Translations under genes and position numbers: made by a program | Assembly (NCBI GenBank): GCA_032433765.1 | Contig: JAVIAB010000092.1 | Span: 35,151,534 to 35,215,533 of the forward strand | Length of the DNA: 64,000 nt | From: Megaustenia siamemsis | Lineage: Eukaryota > Mollusca > Gastropoda > Stylommatophora > Ariophantidae | Direction of reading: 5' to 3' | The notes under the pieces: generated by a model | What the model saw: the letters and a program-made list of their open reading frames with translations, nothing else | What the model was told of the DNA's origin: nothing | Database searches by the model: none | In this document: piece by piece, positions 34,773 through 46,521 of the stretch | Position numbering within the stretch: position 1 is the first letter of the stretch | Layout: the number at the start of each line of letters is the position of its first letter

Positions 34773-35599
34773 TATAATAGTAAAAGAAAGCAACAAGAAA
34801 GGTTTCAGTATGAATAGTAAGAAAACAGAAGTAATGGTTGTATCGAAGAAATAATTATCACCATCATGCAGCATAGATTAGATGCATAGCAGGTTCGATC
34901 CCAACCGACGGCTCCGGGTTCACCCAGCCTTAAATGGGTACCGGGGGGTACTTTACTTTTTTTATGCAGCATAAAAATAAACGAGACAAATCTGAAACAA
35001 GTGCAACGTTTCAAATACTTGGGCACAATAATAACATCTAATGGGAGATGTACCACAGAAATAAAAAAAGCAGAATAGCTCAGACCAAAATAGTATTTCA
35101 GAAAATGAAAAATATCTTATGCAACAAATCTATGTCAATAAAAATAAGAAAGAGAGTTCATCGGTGCTATATAGAACCAATTCTGACCTATGGAAGCGAA
35201 TCATGGACAGTAGACAAACAAATGAAAAGACGATTAGAGGCCACAGAGATGGGATTTCTCAGAAGAATGTTGAAAGTTCCCTGGACAGCTAAAAAGACCA
35301 ATGAGGAAGTTCTCAAAGAGGTCAGCACAAAAAGGGAGCTTTTAAAAAACATCAGAAAGAAGTAATCAACATTTTTCAGGCACATCATGAGAAGAGGAAA
35401 GTTACAATACTTGGTTACAACTGGCAAAATAGAAGGAAAGAGAGATCGCGGACGACAGAGAGAGAAAATACTGGATAGCTTGGTGTCATGGCATGGAAAA
35501 CAGTCAACAACAGAACTGATACGATGCACTGTAGATAGAAGATTGTGGAGGGACATGATCACCTACGCCAACCGGTATGGCACATCATGATGATGATGT
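34773..35599 (+). mobile_element. 5'-truncated RTE-like LINE (family II) inside element C
   Basis: It encodes NSKKTEVMVV, VQRFKYLGTIITSNGRC, a 105-codon piece (35048-35365) with CYIEPILTYGSESWTVDKQM and RRMLKVPWTAKKTNEEVLKE, and a 67-codon end (35387-35590) with GKRDRGRQREKILDSLV. It ends in TGATGATGATG. The YADD part is missing. A stop near 35363 and a SINE at 34876-34963 disrupt it. Short GTATA repeats flank it, too short to be decisive. Confidence 0.88.
34876..34963 (+). mobile_element. SINE family 1, truncated, with target duplication
   Basis: Keeps the B box (GGTTCGATCCC) and the GACGGCTCCGGGTTCACCC segment but lacks the A box and most of the body. Perfect 10-bp direct repeats ATGCAGCATA lie at 34866-34875 and 34964-34973, so it inserted into the LINE. 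Confidence 0.9.
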
Positions 35600-35645
35600 A
35601 TATTTTACAGCACTCGGAAAAAATTACAAATAATCAACAACAGAA
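35600..35645 (-). mobile_element. SINE-like element C, continuation after the LINE
   Basis: Contains ACAGCACTCGGAAAAAATTA and AATAATCAACAACAG, as in 27570-27600. Confidence 0.7.
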
Positions 35646-35654
35646 AAAAAAGAA

Positions 35655-35830
35655 CTTAGTCAACTGAGTTGGCAGTGTTCCCTAGCATTTGGCTTTTCGT
35701 GGCAAGGCGGTGTGCCATGGAGTATGGGTTCGATCCTGCTTCGGACCATATATTGTTCTTTGTTTTTTTCTGTTGATTATCTGTCATTTTTTCCGAGTGC
35801 TGTAAACATACCTCCTCCTATGATTCACTA
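35655..35830 (+). mobile_element. SINE-like element C, opposite-orientation arm with tRNA-like head
   Basis: Head TCAACTGAGTTGGCAGTGTT and GGGTTCGATCCTGC, then TCTGTTGATTATCTGTCATT, TTCCGAGTGCTGTAAACATA and CCTCCTCCTATGATTC. The last part is the inverse of 34743-34770 plus 35603-35640, so with the LINE removed the locus is a foldback around the tRNA-like head. Confidence 0.7.
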
Positions 35831-36467
35831 AAGACATATTCCTGCACGTACACATTCCACTTCCGTTATGAGCCCTTGGAGAAAGTCTTATTCCATATCC
35901 CTTTTAGACAGACTAATTTGTGATCTCTTCTTTGGCTATGCTTTAACGCGATTTTGTTCTACTACAATCCAGGTGTTTCTGGGGGCTTTCCTTTCAAATT
36001 ATTTTTACTGACATCTGGGGGATGTTCCTAAGCGCTCTAGAGCAGGTAAAAATGTTTCATGCCCCCCCCCCCACATTTACAGCCTTGAAGTGAACTGTAT
36101 AACTGATATACAGATGCAACTGATAACATTAGTGAAAAGTGACTTGCTTGTTATATCCGTTTGCGCACACCAGCTTTATATCTCCGCCGAAATCCCGAGG
36201 GGCTCCATTTACGTGAACATAACTTTGTCCTATTTTCACAAGACTATACAGGCAGCTATTCTCAGATTTCAGGGCTACTCTCATTTTCTATATTGGAGAG
36301 TTTCACGATTTTTGTAGATTTATTCCCTATCAATTTTGCCCAAACAATTTTTGGCTAATATTTTCGATTTCCAGCTGCCAAGGATTCTCTAACTTGCTCG
36401 GAATGCACACGAGACTTGGCAGTAATCTTAATATTGGAGAAGCGTGCATCAAACCCTGCAAGCTGAA

Positions 36468-36650
36468 TAACTTCATCATCATGTGCCATGCCGGTTAGGG
36501 CAGGCGAGTATGTTCTCCTACAATTCTCTGCCCATGTACATTGTATCATTTCAGTTGTTGACTGTTTACCTTGCCACGACACCGAGTTATCTAACATCTT
36601 ATCTCTTTGTCGTCCTCCATCTCCTCATTCCTTGTATTTTTTAAGTTCTA
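36468..36650 (-). pseudogene. RTE-like LINE (family II), 3' fragment
   Basis: The minus frame (36355-36597) reads LDNSVSWQGKQSTTEMIQCT, aligned with the last ~45 codons of the 34773-35599 copy, followed by a CATCATCATG (plus strand) tail. Confidence 0.75.
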
Positions 36651-37089
36651 ACGAGGATAGAGCAGTTAAATATTGGAGAAATTAGAAACATTAAGATACG
36701 CCAAATGTTTATTTCTAAAAGTGCTATTCAGATACGCACTTCAGACACACCTTTTTGGATGTTTTGAATAAAAATGACATTTTCTCCATTGTTTTATTTT
36801 CAAGTTGATGACTCAGTGACTGTACATTTATTCAAATGACATCGTCGAATACCGTTCATGATTTTTGGCAGAGTCAAAACTACTACAAAATTTGAAAGAC
36901 AACATGAAATAGTGTTCTTTTTTTAACTGAGGAACCACAGTAGAAAAAAACGTATTTGTGGTTTTTGTTCTAAAAATAAAACACCAACTATGTTAGGGCC
37001 AATCTCGGGCAAAAGTGAATGAACTTACAAACAAAGATACAAACTAACATGGTCAACATAACATGACGCTTTAAGCTTCTTGAAGATGC

Positions 37090-37715
37090 CCTTGTTGTTG
37101 TTGTTATGGATCCAGTGACCTTTGAGCTGATGCCCTTCGGCCCAATGCCATGTAGTAGTATCTGCAGGTATTTTTAAGTTCTGCTGTTGTTCCGTACAGA
37201 GTGTTCCATTTGGAGGGTCTTTGAGGAAATAGTGTTGTTCTGATGTCAGTGAGCTCTGGACATTGAAACAGGTGATGTTCTACAGTTTCTTGTGGGTGAT
37301 TACAGAGTGGACATACTGGGGTATGATTTTGTTGTATTCTATTAATGTGGTTATTCAGCATAACATGTCCTGTTCTCAGTCTGAAGATGGTGGTTTGGTC
37401 TCTTCTTGTTAGGTTGTTGATGTTGTCTTGTGGATTTGGTCTTGCCATATATTTAAAAATGCTCTCCCTGTTTTCCCTAAGGCCCATCCATTCAGCCACT
37501 CCTCCCTACTGTTGGACTTTATTACTTGTTTGGCTGTGTCTAGTGTGATGGATGTATGTATCTGTGTCTGTTTGGATCCTCTCTTAGCTAATGTATCTAC
37601 CTTATCATTTCCTGGTATATATGAGTGTCCCGGGATCCATTGCATTACCAATCGTATGTTATGTATTTCAATGAGTTTGTCTGTGTCTATGATAACCTGT
37701 GTGAGTTCTAATAAA
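37090..37715 (-). pseudogene. LINE C-terminus with RNase H end and zinc-knuckle-like tail
   Basis: Two overlapping minus frames make one protein end. The first (to 37409) has MQWIPGHSYIPGNDKVDTLA, the last RNase H motif with its catalytic Asp. The second (37104-37499) has TTIFRLRTGHVMLNNHINRI and CPLCNHPQETVEHHLFQC, a CCHC-type cluster. A frameshift at about 37440-37500 separates them. The end is followed by an (AAC)n tail, plus strand TTGTTGTTGTTG near 37092. The class resembles I/R1-like LINEs and differs from the RTE copies. Confidence 0.82.
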
Positions 37716-38440
37716 AAATCAATGAAATATGTTACCGATCATGCTTTCGAATTTGATCTGCACCTGCCTCCACATCTTTGTGTCAGTTGATCAACATAAA
37801 GGCGAAAAACAGGACGAACGTGGAAGGTAGCATGAGATAGGCGTCAACAAACAGCTGTCCACAAACTTTCAAGCTGACTGTCCGGATGCTAGAACAGTCA
37901 TTGCATTACATCTTAGATTCACGAAATATCTATCGCCTTATAATTGTGTTCAGTAAAAATATAATTTAATGTACTTATTCTATTTAATCGTCTTTAAGGT
38001 AAAGTGTAGGTATGTGGGGGCAGGGGTGGTCACGGTTATCTTGACTGATATAAAAGGGTGTGTTTACGAGTCGATAACAGTTTGGAACAACTGACCTAGA
38101 TCTTTTCTTCTGGGTCTCTTTTTTTTTATTAATAATAAGTTATTATAAATAAGTTTTTATTAATAATAAAAAAAAGTCTCCTGTTGAGACCTGAAAATGA
38201 TGTTTTTAAAAATAATAAATGACTAATCTTTTTCTTTTTTTTCCACACAATGCGATCACAAAGCCGAGAAGGAACTAACTTGTAATGGCTTCAAATAAAA
38301 AATGTTTGGTTCCTCATTTTAGTTCCTGACACACTTTAGGTTCTACAGTAGCTCATTTACAACCGCTTCAGCAACTGTGTAATTTGTCAGTGAAACTAAA
38401 TCACGTATCTAATATCTATACTTGCTGTAATCAAGTAAAT

Positions 38441-38515
38441 TGTCTGCCGGCGTAGGCTATCATGTCTCTTTATAACCTGAACAACTCTATAGCTATTTAT
38501 CAATTATATCGTTGA
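38441..38515 (-). pseudogene. RTE-like LINE (family II) 3' remnant, part 1
   Basis: GCGTAGGCTATCATGTCTCT and the following 45 bp resemble the 3' end at 4330-4400 on the same strand. It is strongly diverged. Confidence 0.4.
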
Positions 38516-38809
38516 ATTTGTACAAACCACTCTCTGTTTCCCTCAAACAACTCGAGTTGTCACAAAATATCCCTTCTCATTACAAAAGCAGCCAAAGAAA
38601 GTCAGGATTGTTTCCCCCTGATAAAGGTCAAGTACGAGACCTGAATCGGTATCTCAACACGCGAGTTTTCACCCATATGTGCTCGGCCGTCTATCCAGAA
38701 GTGTTCGGAGACTTTTGGATAATGTCGCTTCAAGCATCGAAACTCACGATGCGAGGCGGAATTCCCAGAGTAATATCCTGGTATCATTTCTGCCAGTAGC
38801 TGGGTCGAC

Positions 38810-38938
38810 CACGGGGGTATTTTTTCCAACCATGAGTATAATTCACACAGCTCCCAGCGGGAATCGAACACCGGTTGTCGAACGTCTGTAGCCCAATCGG
38901 GTGGTTTTCCTAACTAGGCTACCGATGCCCCACTTCTG
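38810..38938 (-). mobile_element. tRNA-headed SINE-like sequence, another family
   Basis: On the minus strand TCGGTAGCCTAGTTAGG is A-box-like, and GTGTTCGATTCCCGC is a good B box about 45 bp on. The head differs from SINEs 1, 2 and C. The body may extend to about 38600, which has no other explanation. It lies between two pieces of one RTE remnant. Confidence 0.6.
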
Positions 38939-38984
38939 ATATTGGCTATAAACCTTTTTTTTTAAATTATCATTGTCATTTCCT

Positions 38985-39180
38985 TTACGTGTCTGGTATT
39001 CTCAACATTCTTATGTAAAATCATATATATGTGGCCTACAACGCCTTTCTTCTCTGTTATGTTCGATTGTTCACAACTCCCATTCATATGTCAAGACTTA
39101 TTCTACAAAACACTGACAAACTCTTTTTTATTTATTTCGATCGTCAAATATAGATTGTGTAATATCGTTTTCATTCCTTG
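38985..39180 (-). pseudogene. RTE-like LINE (family II) remnant, part 2
   Basis: The minus strand decodes in pieces to a degenerate 'LTYEWEL-TIE' and 'CRPHIYDF' run, where better copies have LTYGCKSWTI and MWFYRRMLRIP. It is colinear with part 1, so the DNA between (38516-38984) was probably inserted. Confidence 0.5.
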
Positions 39181-39199
39181 TTCCTGTGCTATTCTGCAC

Positions 39200-40314
39200 C
39201 TCACCAATGCTGTATAACCACTGCCAACAACACTCATGACAATATGAATTCGTTGGCATGTTTTAATGTTCATTCTGTAAATTTACTTTAACTGTGCATT
39301 TCGGAGAACTAAAGAAAAATATTATACATGACTATGAACGTTAATTATGGACAGTTAATTGATTTTCTTTGATGGATGCACCAATCCTGGTACACCTGTA
39401 CACATCTTTGTCTTCATTATTTTCTGTCAGATTGTTCCTCGCCTGCCTCTTTCGCCTTCTTCTGGGATTTATTGCTTGACAGTTATCACGATTGTAGATC
39501 TCTGTTAAATCTGTGACCTATCCAACTCCATCATCAGTCTATTATCACTGTATAGACTTTTCTTTGTTGAATCATTTTATAGATTCTGTTTGACCAAAAT
39601 AAACTGATTTGACAACTCAGATGAGTTCAAGAAATTATTAATCGCAATGTATCTTTTCCTGTTTCCCGCCGTTCAAATCAACTGTGAAAGAGTTGCTAGC
39701 ATGGGCTAAATAAAGCAAAGATAGCAACAACAAGCTCTTAGTGTTAACAACATAAATAGTTCCAACTCCAGTGATCACTTGTCGCCCTGATTAACCTGTC
39801 ATCGCGCCCATATTTGCTCGATGAATGTGTGATACAGACCACACTCAATCGTGAGATATAATGGCAACGTGAAATCGAATTTCATATTTTGTGAAAGGGA
39901 ACGTCATCATGTGTCATATTTATAGTGGCTATAACGATCAATCTCTGCCACAACCATCTGTTTCAGCATTGGATTACTTCCCATGATCGCCCAATAACTA
40001 AACCACGTGATATCTTTCTGTATAATACTTTCCTAACTCACCTCTACAGCTTTTGAAGACCAAGATTACTAAATAAGTACACATTGTAACTTATGTTTTA
40101 TTTTGCTTCCTTTTTCTTGTTTTGGTTATAAATGGACTACCACAGCATGGTCATTCTGTTGACCACGACATCAGTCAAAAGGTGTCATTTCTAAGAACCC
40201 ACGACTCGTCACCCACGTCAGTACAGTTTCATCTTACCAAAATACTATGACAGTATTACTTAACCCCTCATTACCACATCTACCCTGACATCATTAATTA
40301 CTTAATCCTTCAAT
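39200..40314. other. No gene recognised
   Basis: No domain, tandem repeat or SINE promoter was recognised. Confidence 0.45.
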
Positions 40315-41230
40315 AACACACCTAACATGGCAGCACTACTTAATCTCTCTCTCTCTAGCACACCTAACATGGCAGCACTACTTAATCTCTCTCTCTCTCT
40401 AGCACACCTAACATGGCAGCACTACTTAATCTATCTCTCTCTCTAGCACACCTAACATGGCAACACTACTTAATCTCTCTCTCTCTCTCTCTCTAGCACA
40501 CCTAACATGGCAGCACTACTTAATCTCTCTCTCTCTCTCTCTCTAGCACCCTAACATGGCAGCACTAGTTAATCTCTCTCTCTCTCTCTCTCTCTAGCAC
40601 CCTAACATGGCAACACTACTTAATCTCTCTCTCTCTCTCTCTAGCACCCTAACATGGCAGCACTACTTAATCTCTCTCTTTCTAGCACACTTAACATGGC
40701 AGCACTACTTAATCTCTCTCGTTCTAGCACACTTAACATGGCAGCACTACTTAATATCTCTCTCTAGCACACCTAACATGGCAGCACTACTTAATATCTC
40801 TCTCTCTAGCATACCTAACATGGCAGTACTACTTAATATATCTCTCTCTCTCTAGCATACCTAACATGGCAGCACTACTTAATCTTTCACTATAAAACTT
40901 ACTATGGCAGAATAACAAATCTATTATGACAACACAACAAACCACCGATAGCAGCACTACTTAATCCCTCACTATAACACCATGGCAGTACCATCTCTCA
41001 CCATAACACCTACCATGGCAGGACTACTTAACCTCTCACTAACACACATGCAATGACAGCTCTATTTAATCTCTCACTATAACACCTACCATGACAGCAC
41101 TATTTAATCTCTCACTATAAAACCTATCATGACAGCACTATTTAATCCCTCACTATAACAACTACCATGACAGCACTACTTAACCTCTCAGTAACACACA
41201 TATCATGGCAGCACTAGTTAATACCCCGAT
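40315..41230. repeat. Minisatellite with internal (CT)n, then degenerate copies
   Basis: Units contain CTAACATGGCAGCACTACTT followed by AATCTCTCTCTCT of variable length and CTAGCACAC. The CT part expands from 4 to about 10 repeats in the centre and shrinks outward. After 40885 units are degenerate (CTCACTATAACACC, TACCATGACAGCAC). Confidence 0.88.
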
Positions 41231-41319
41231 TCTCTCACTAAAACACCAACCAAGGTAGTGCTACATAATCCATCACTAACACACCAACCCAGGTAGTACT
41301 ACATAATCCAATAAATAGG

Positions 41320-41400
41320 ATTATGAAGGGAATAACTAATTCTACTACTGGGATTATGAATGGAAAAACTAATTCTACTACTGGGATTATGAAGGGAAAA
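41320..41400. repeat. 30-bp tandem repeat, about 3 copies
   Basis: GGGATTATGAAGGGAAAAAC and TAATTCTACTACT are repeated. Confidence 0.8.
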
Positions 41401-42055
41401 ACATTCTCGTTCTACTTGCCGAAGCTGACTAGTAGGGAAAAACCAAAAGAAATTAAAAGTACTAAAAAGAAGACAAAAATCAATACAGCTGACGATGAAA
41501 TCTAGAAACTAGGGACGTCTAGGACACAATCTTGGCAGAAAAAACAAGGTAACATTATATCCAGTCATGCAACGCACCGGAACTCAAACAGTAAATTGTA
41601 GTAGCGACCGGTGTGATTGTCTTTACAAGGAGGAGGAAAAAAAAAAGGGGGGGGGTGTACACGAAAAAAAGTATAAGGTGAAAATAGGAGAGATTGACAG
41701 AATGCAAGAGAGCGAGTGTAAATTGAATCTACCACGAGTGAAAAGGTTGTTATCTGTTGAATGTTTTGAAAATAATGTAGAAACAGCGATGGCCTTAATT
41801 ATGTGTATGAGATTAATACCAGTCAGCAATGCGACAGCAGAGAGCTGAAAAACTGCGCACTGAAACGCTAGGTGGGGAAAACTGCTGCAGCTGCAAGAGT
41901 ACACACACATAGGAAATCAATTGATATTCTAGGGTGGGGAAAGGGGGAAGCAAGCATCGTGGTATTTTCTTATAATCTGAGAATTCGCGAGGCTGGTGTT
42001 TGTCTCTTGGGGGTCTTCTTTCTATGTGTTGGTCTCTCTAGCTCTTTATAAGTGA

Positions 42056-42745
42056 GAGGGGAATAGTGATCTTGATGAGGGGAATAGTGATCTTGATGAG
42101 GGGAATAGTGGTCTTGATGAGGGGAATAGTGATCTTGATGAGGGGAATAGTGGTCTTGATGAGGGGAATAGTGGTCTTGATGAGGGGAATAGTGATCTTG
42201 ATGAGGGGAATAGTGGTCTTGATGAGGGGAAGTGGTCTTGATGAGGGGAATAGTGATCTTGATGAGGGGAATAGTGGTCTTGATGAGGGGAATAGTGATC
42301 TTGATGAGGGGAATAGTGATCTTGATGAGGGGAATAGTGATCTTGATGAGGGGAATAGTGATCTTGATGAGGGGAATAGTGGTCTTGATGAGGGGAATAG
42401 TGATCTTGATAGGGGAATAGTGATCTTGATGAGGGGAATAGTGATCTTGATGAGGGGAATAGTGATCTTGATGAGGGGAATAGTGGTCTTGATAAGGGGA
42501 ATAGTGTGGTCTTGATGAGGGGAATAGTGATCGTGATGAGGGGAATAGTGGTCTTGATGAGGGGAATAGTGATATTGATGAGGGGAATAGTGGTCTTGAT
42601 AAGGGGAATAGTGATCTTGATGGGGGAAATGATACTCTTGATGGGGGAAATTATGATCTTGATGAGGGAAATTGTGGTCTTGATGAGGGGAATTGTGGTC
42701 TTGATGAGGGGAATTATGATCTTGCGGAGGGAAATTGTGGTCTTG
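42056..42745. repeat. 21-bp minisatellite, about 33 copies
   Basis: Unit GGGAATAGTGATCTTGATGA plus G, with GATCTT/GGTCTT alternation. The period is a multiple of 3, giving heptad-like frames on both strands (MRGIVIL; PHQDHYS in reverse). Confidence 0.95.
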
Positions 42746-42749
42746 CTAT

Positions 42750-43065
42750 GTTTTGTTATGGCAGCACTACATTTACTCATGTTTGTTATGTCAGCACTAC
42801 ATTTACTCATGTTTGTTATGACAGCACTACATTCACTCATGTTTGCTATGACAGCACTACATTTACTCGTGCTCGTTATGTCAGTACTGAAGTTACTCAT
42901 GTTTGTTATGTCAATACTGAAATTACTCATGTTTGTTATGTCTGCACTGTTGTTACTCATGTTTGTTATTTCAGCACTACATTTACTCGTGTTAGTTATG
43001 TCTGTACTGTTGTTACTCATGTCTGTTATGCCATTACCGTAACTGCTCATGTCTGTTATGCCATC
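42750..43065. repeat. 30-bp minisatellite, about 10 copies, abutting the 21-bp array
   Basis: Unit CATGTTTGTTATGTCAGCAC plus TACATTTACT. It starts within a few bases of the end of the 21-bp array, so a 334-codon minus frame (42046-43050) runs through both. That frame is an artefact of two unrelated stop-poor arrays. Confidence 0.92.
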
Positions 43066-43079
43066 TATTCCCCTAACAT

Positions 43080-43985
43080 ATAATTGAAGTGGATGTGAAT
43101 AAATCGCAACTTACAAGAGTCCATCAAAATTAGAAGGTAAGGCGATAAACGTTCTTCCAACACTTGAGTACATTTATCATCACTATGCCTGAACACTACA
43201 GCCGTGTATCACAATGCACTCTAGTTTACTAGTTCAGGGAATGTCACACAAGCGCTCTACCCAGTATCACTATATTTATATGTGTAGTCTCAAATTAATG
43301 TGACAACTCATGAGTATTCGTTTACAGGCCATAAAAAACTTATAAAGAATATCGTACATAAGCTGCGTTAAATTATCTATTCTCCCTGCGTAATAATGCT
43401 ATAGGTTCAACTATTAATATTAATGAGGCATTGAAGTGAACTACGCGTACTGAAACCAAAAATCGATGAAAGTACATTACTGGACTGTGCAGACCCATTA
43501 GAAACATTTATTCTAAAATATAAACTAGAATAGCTGAAAGCAAAGCAAGTAGAACAAGCAAAAAGAGACTAAGTATTATATGAAGCAAGCATGTGTCGGT
43601 GAAATTAAGTTTATGGTTAAGCAAAATTAAATAAAATTATGGTCATAGATATTTAAAGGAAAATACAACAAATAAAGGTTTTATAAGCTAAAGAAGCCAA
43701 TGAAATGAAGCATATAATACAGCAGAAACATCATATACGTTTTATTGTTAATTTAATGATGCTTTAATATTTACTTCACTTTGTTCATTTTTATTTATTT
43801 ATTATTTCTTTTCTTTTTGGTGGGGGGTGGGGTGTTATTGCTATGCGAAGAGAACGTTAGAGGTCAAAGTAATAACAGGCATGACTATAGGAAACGATAA
43901 AAGATAAAAATAGAAGAAAAGAAAATGGAGCAGCTTAACTCACAACATGGTCAAATTCGTAGCTGACACCCATTAGTGGTAGAAA
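43080..43985. other. No gene recognised
   Basis: AT-rich. No domain or repeat was recognised. Confidence 0.45.
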
Positions 43986-43989
43986 CTAT

Positions 43990-44141
43990 GTGCCATACAG
44001 GTTGGCGTAGGCGATGATGTCCTTCCACAATCGTCTATCTACTGTGCATTGTATTAGTTCTGTTGTTGACTGTTTTCCATGCCATGACCCAAAGCTGACT
44101 AGTGTTTTTTTTCTCTTTGTCGTCCGCGATATCTCTTTGTG
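43990..44141 (-). pseudogene. RTE-like LINE (family II), 3' part of a split copy
   Basis: The reverse strand matches 35450-35585 (CATGGCATGGAAAACAGTCA-like segment, then the end of the coding frame). It stops after CGATATCTCTTT and the match resumes at 45123. Confidence 0.8.
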
Positions 44142-45122
44142 TGATTGTTATGGGAGACCCCGGTATCACTGCAAACGAATTAAAATCCATAATTGCTCAA
44201 CCGTCCGTGCCAGTGGAATCATCCGAATTACTAACTCATCTCCCAAACAAAGAAAAGTAACTGTAATCTCCATCATAGCAGCCCCAGCACACGTCAAAAG
44301 ACATAAGGCGAAACCGCACAGAAAGTAGACACAGCCAACTGTTCCTTGTCATACGATATCATCATTCATCGTAAACAATTGGAATGTTGAAACATGATCA
44401 AAAAGGATGAGACACACAGCTCACGGTGTGCACAGAGCACTTAACTCAGTAGCTCCTGCAACAAGCCGGACTTGGAATATGAGGAAACTACAACAAGACC
44501 AACACTTTTCATACATAGCCTTCAATGGTTCCTGCCGCCCATCCACCATATAGACCGGAAGTTCACGTCCTCCTCAGAATGATGATCGTCATATTTTTTT
44601 AAATGTATAGCGCTTGATGGTGTTAGGATTTTTGACTCCAAATCCACAGTTAGTCGTCGGATTATCCCCGTCGAACATCAAACAACAGACCTTAAGATTA
44701 GCGTATGGCCGGTCTAAGGATATACAATGAGCCATTTTGATGACGTAGCACACACAACAATGGCAGCGCCCATAGATTACCGATTACTCTAGTGAATGCA
44801 ACTTACAATGAACGAAATTCGGTGCAAATTCCCCAAAGAGAAAAAACTTCCGTTGACTTGACAGAGCAGTCCACATTAATGCGTTGTAGCATGTAAATAA
44901 CTTGCGTCAAACAATTCCAACGACGGTCATTGAATGCAAGGTCGCATTCACAACACTTGACTTGTCAAAAAGGAATATTGTCATGTGTACGACTCCGCTT
45001 CATTGGCTTAGATTTGTTAAGTAGAACATCATTTTGACTTTAACGTAGAAAATTACATTGGAAAGTCGAAATTAATCAGTCTCCAAATGCATTAAATGCA
45101 TTTTCTGCAGCGATCGAGAGAA
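44142..45122. other. About 980 bp interrupting a LINE copy
   Basis: This sequence separates two colinear parts of one family II LINE, so it is probably a later insertion. I found no TIR, SINE promoter or domain. ATCTCTTT at the left edge and ATCTTTCT at the right may be remnants of a target duplication. Confidence 0.5.
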
Positions 45123-45680
45123 CATCTTTCTTTCCCTGTATTTTGCCAAGTATTATAACTTTCCTCTTCTCATGATGTGCCCAAAAAATGATTGTTTCTT
45201 TCTGATGTTTTTAGGAGCTCAATTTTTGTGTTGACCTCTGTGGGAATTTCCTCGTTGGTCCTTTTAGTTCTCTAGGGAACTTTCAACATTCTCCTGAGAA
45301 ATCCCATCTCTGTGGCCTCTAAGAATCGCTTCATTTGTTTGTTTACTGTCTATGATTCGCTTCCATAGGTCAGTATTGGTTCTAAATAGCACTGATGAAC
45401 TCTCTCACTTCTATTGACATAGATTTGTTGTATAAGATATTTTTCATTTCCTGAAATACTATTTTGGCCTGAGTTATTCTGCTTTTTATTTATGTGGTGC
45501 ATCTTCCATCTGATGTTATTATTGTTCCCAAGTATTTGAAGTGTTGCACTTGTCTCAGATGTGTCCTGTTTATTTTTATGCTGCACGAAGGTGACTGTTT
45601 CTTCGATATGACCATTACTTCTGTTTTCTTACTATTCAGACTGAGACCTTTCTTTTTGTTCATTCTCTGTCTCCACTATT
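45123..45680 (-). pseudogene. RTE-like LINE (family II), 5' part of a split copy
   Basis: On the minus strand pieces read VNRSERVHQCYLEPILTYGS and, after a stop, a PRELKRTNEE-like run, aligned with 34830-35420 of the other copy. Stops and shifts are frequent. The upstream end is near NSKKTEVMV-like sequence at about 45630. Confidence 0.8.
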
Positions 45681-45745
45681 ATTAAGACAGTGTCCTCCCT
45701 ATTATTAAGACAGTGTCCTCCCTATTATTAAGACAGTGTCCTCCG
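45681..45745. repeat. 23-bp tandem repeat, 3 copies
   Basis: CCCTATTATTAAGACAGTGT is repeated perfectly at the truncated end of the LINE copy. Confidence 0.9.
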
Positions 45746-46508
45746 CATGTCACAAATTGTTTATGTTGTGACCATTGACTACAATTCTTTTTTTTGTCTA
45801 CTATTGATTTCATATTTTTGTTGTAAAGTGAAAACAAATCCAGCGACAGAACACAGCCTTGTCTGATAATACTTCTAATTCTACAAAAGTCAACAGTGTC
45901 TGCATAGAATAGTGTGCTAAAGTCACAATCTATAACCAGACACTATACACTTAACAGTTGCAATGATGGTATATTTAAAAAAAAAAAACCACAAGTTACA
46001 CTGAGGACGCAGTGTAAGGAATAATGCATAGAAATAGGTTTTTAATAAGTAATAAAGAAATCACATGATAAACAAATGATATCTTGACCACAGCTTGTCA
46101 ATAATTTCTACAGTGTATCTTCCATGTCTGACTAGCAAGTATTTCTTTGAATCTCTTTATTGCTGTCAGTAATAAGGACATGCTTGTGTCAGTGTCTGTT
46201 CCATGCTTCACCAAGAAAGGTAATGATGTAGCTGGACATGCTTCTTGATTCTACTCTTGCCTGACAGAGATTTTTTGTTAGTAGATCTGCAAAGTGCCAT
46301 CCATTAACCGTGTTACCACGATGCGGGTAACCTTTCAACTAGGCATCTTTTGGTGTTTAGAACAGTCAGCTCACTTTTCCTGCAAATTTATGTCTTTCGG
46401 ATTGACAAGTATTGGGGAACCCAGTGTTCTCAACTGCGTGTTGACAATTTGGGGTACGCAGTTACAATGGTGAAACCTGGTTTCAAATACTATTATTTTC
46501 TTATTATT
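45746..46508. other. No gene recognised
   Basis: An A run lies near 45977-45988. Nothing else was recognised. Confidence 0.45.
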
Positions 46509-46521
46509 ATTATTCTAATAA

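Noticed and set aside
42046..43050. 334-codon minus-strand frame
   Set aside because: It runs through two unrelated minisatellites; there is no domain outside the repeats.
44014..44328. 104-codon plus-strand frame, with a weak Tc1-like helix-turn-helix impression in a neighbouring frame
   Set aside because: The first part is the antisense of a LINE; the rest gave no further transposase motifs or inverted ends.
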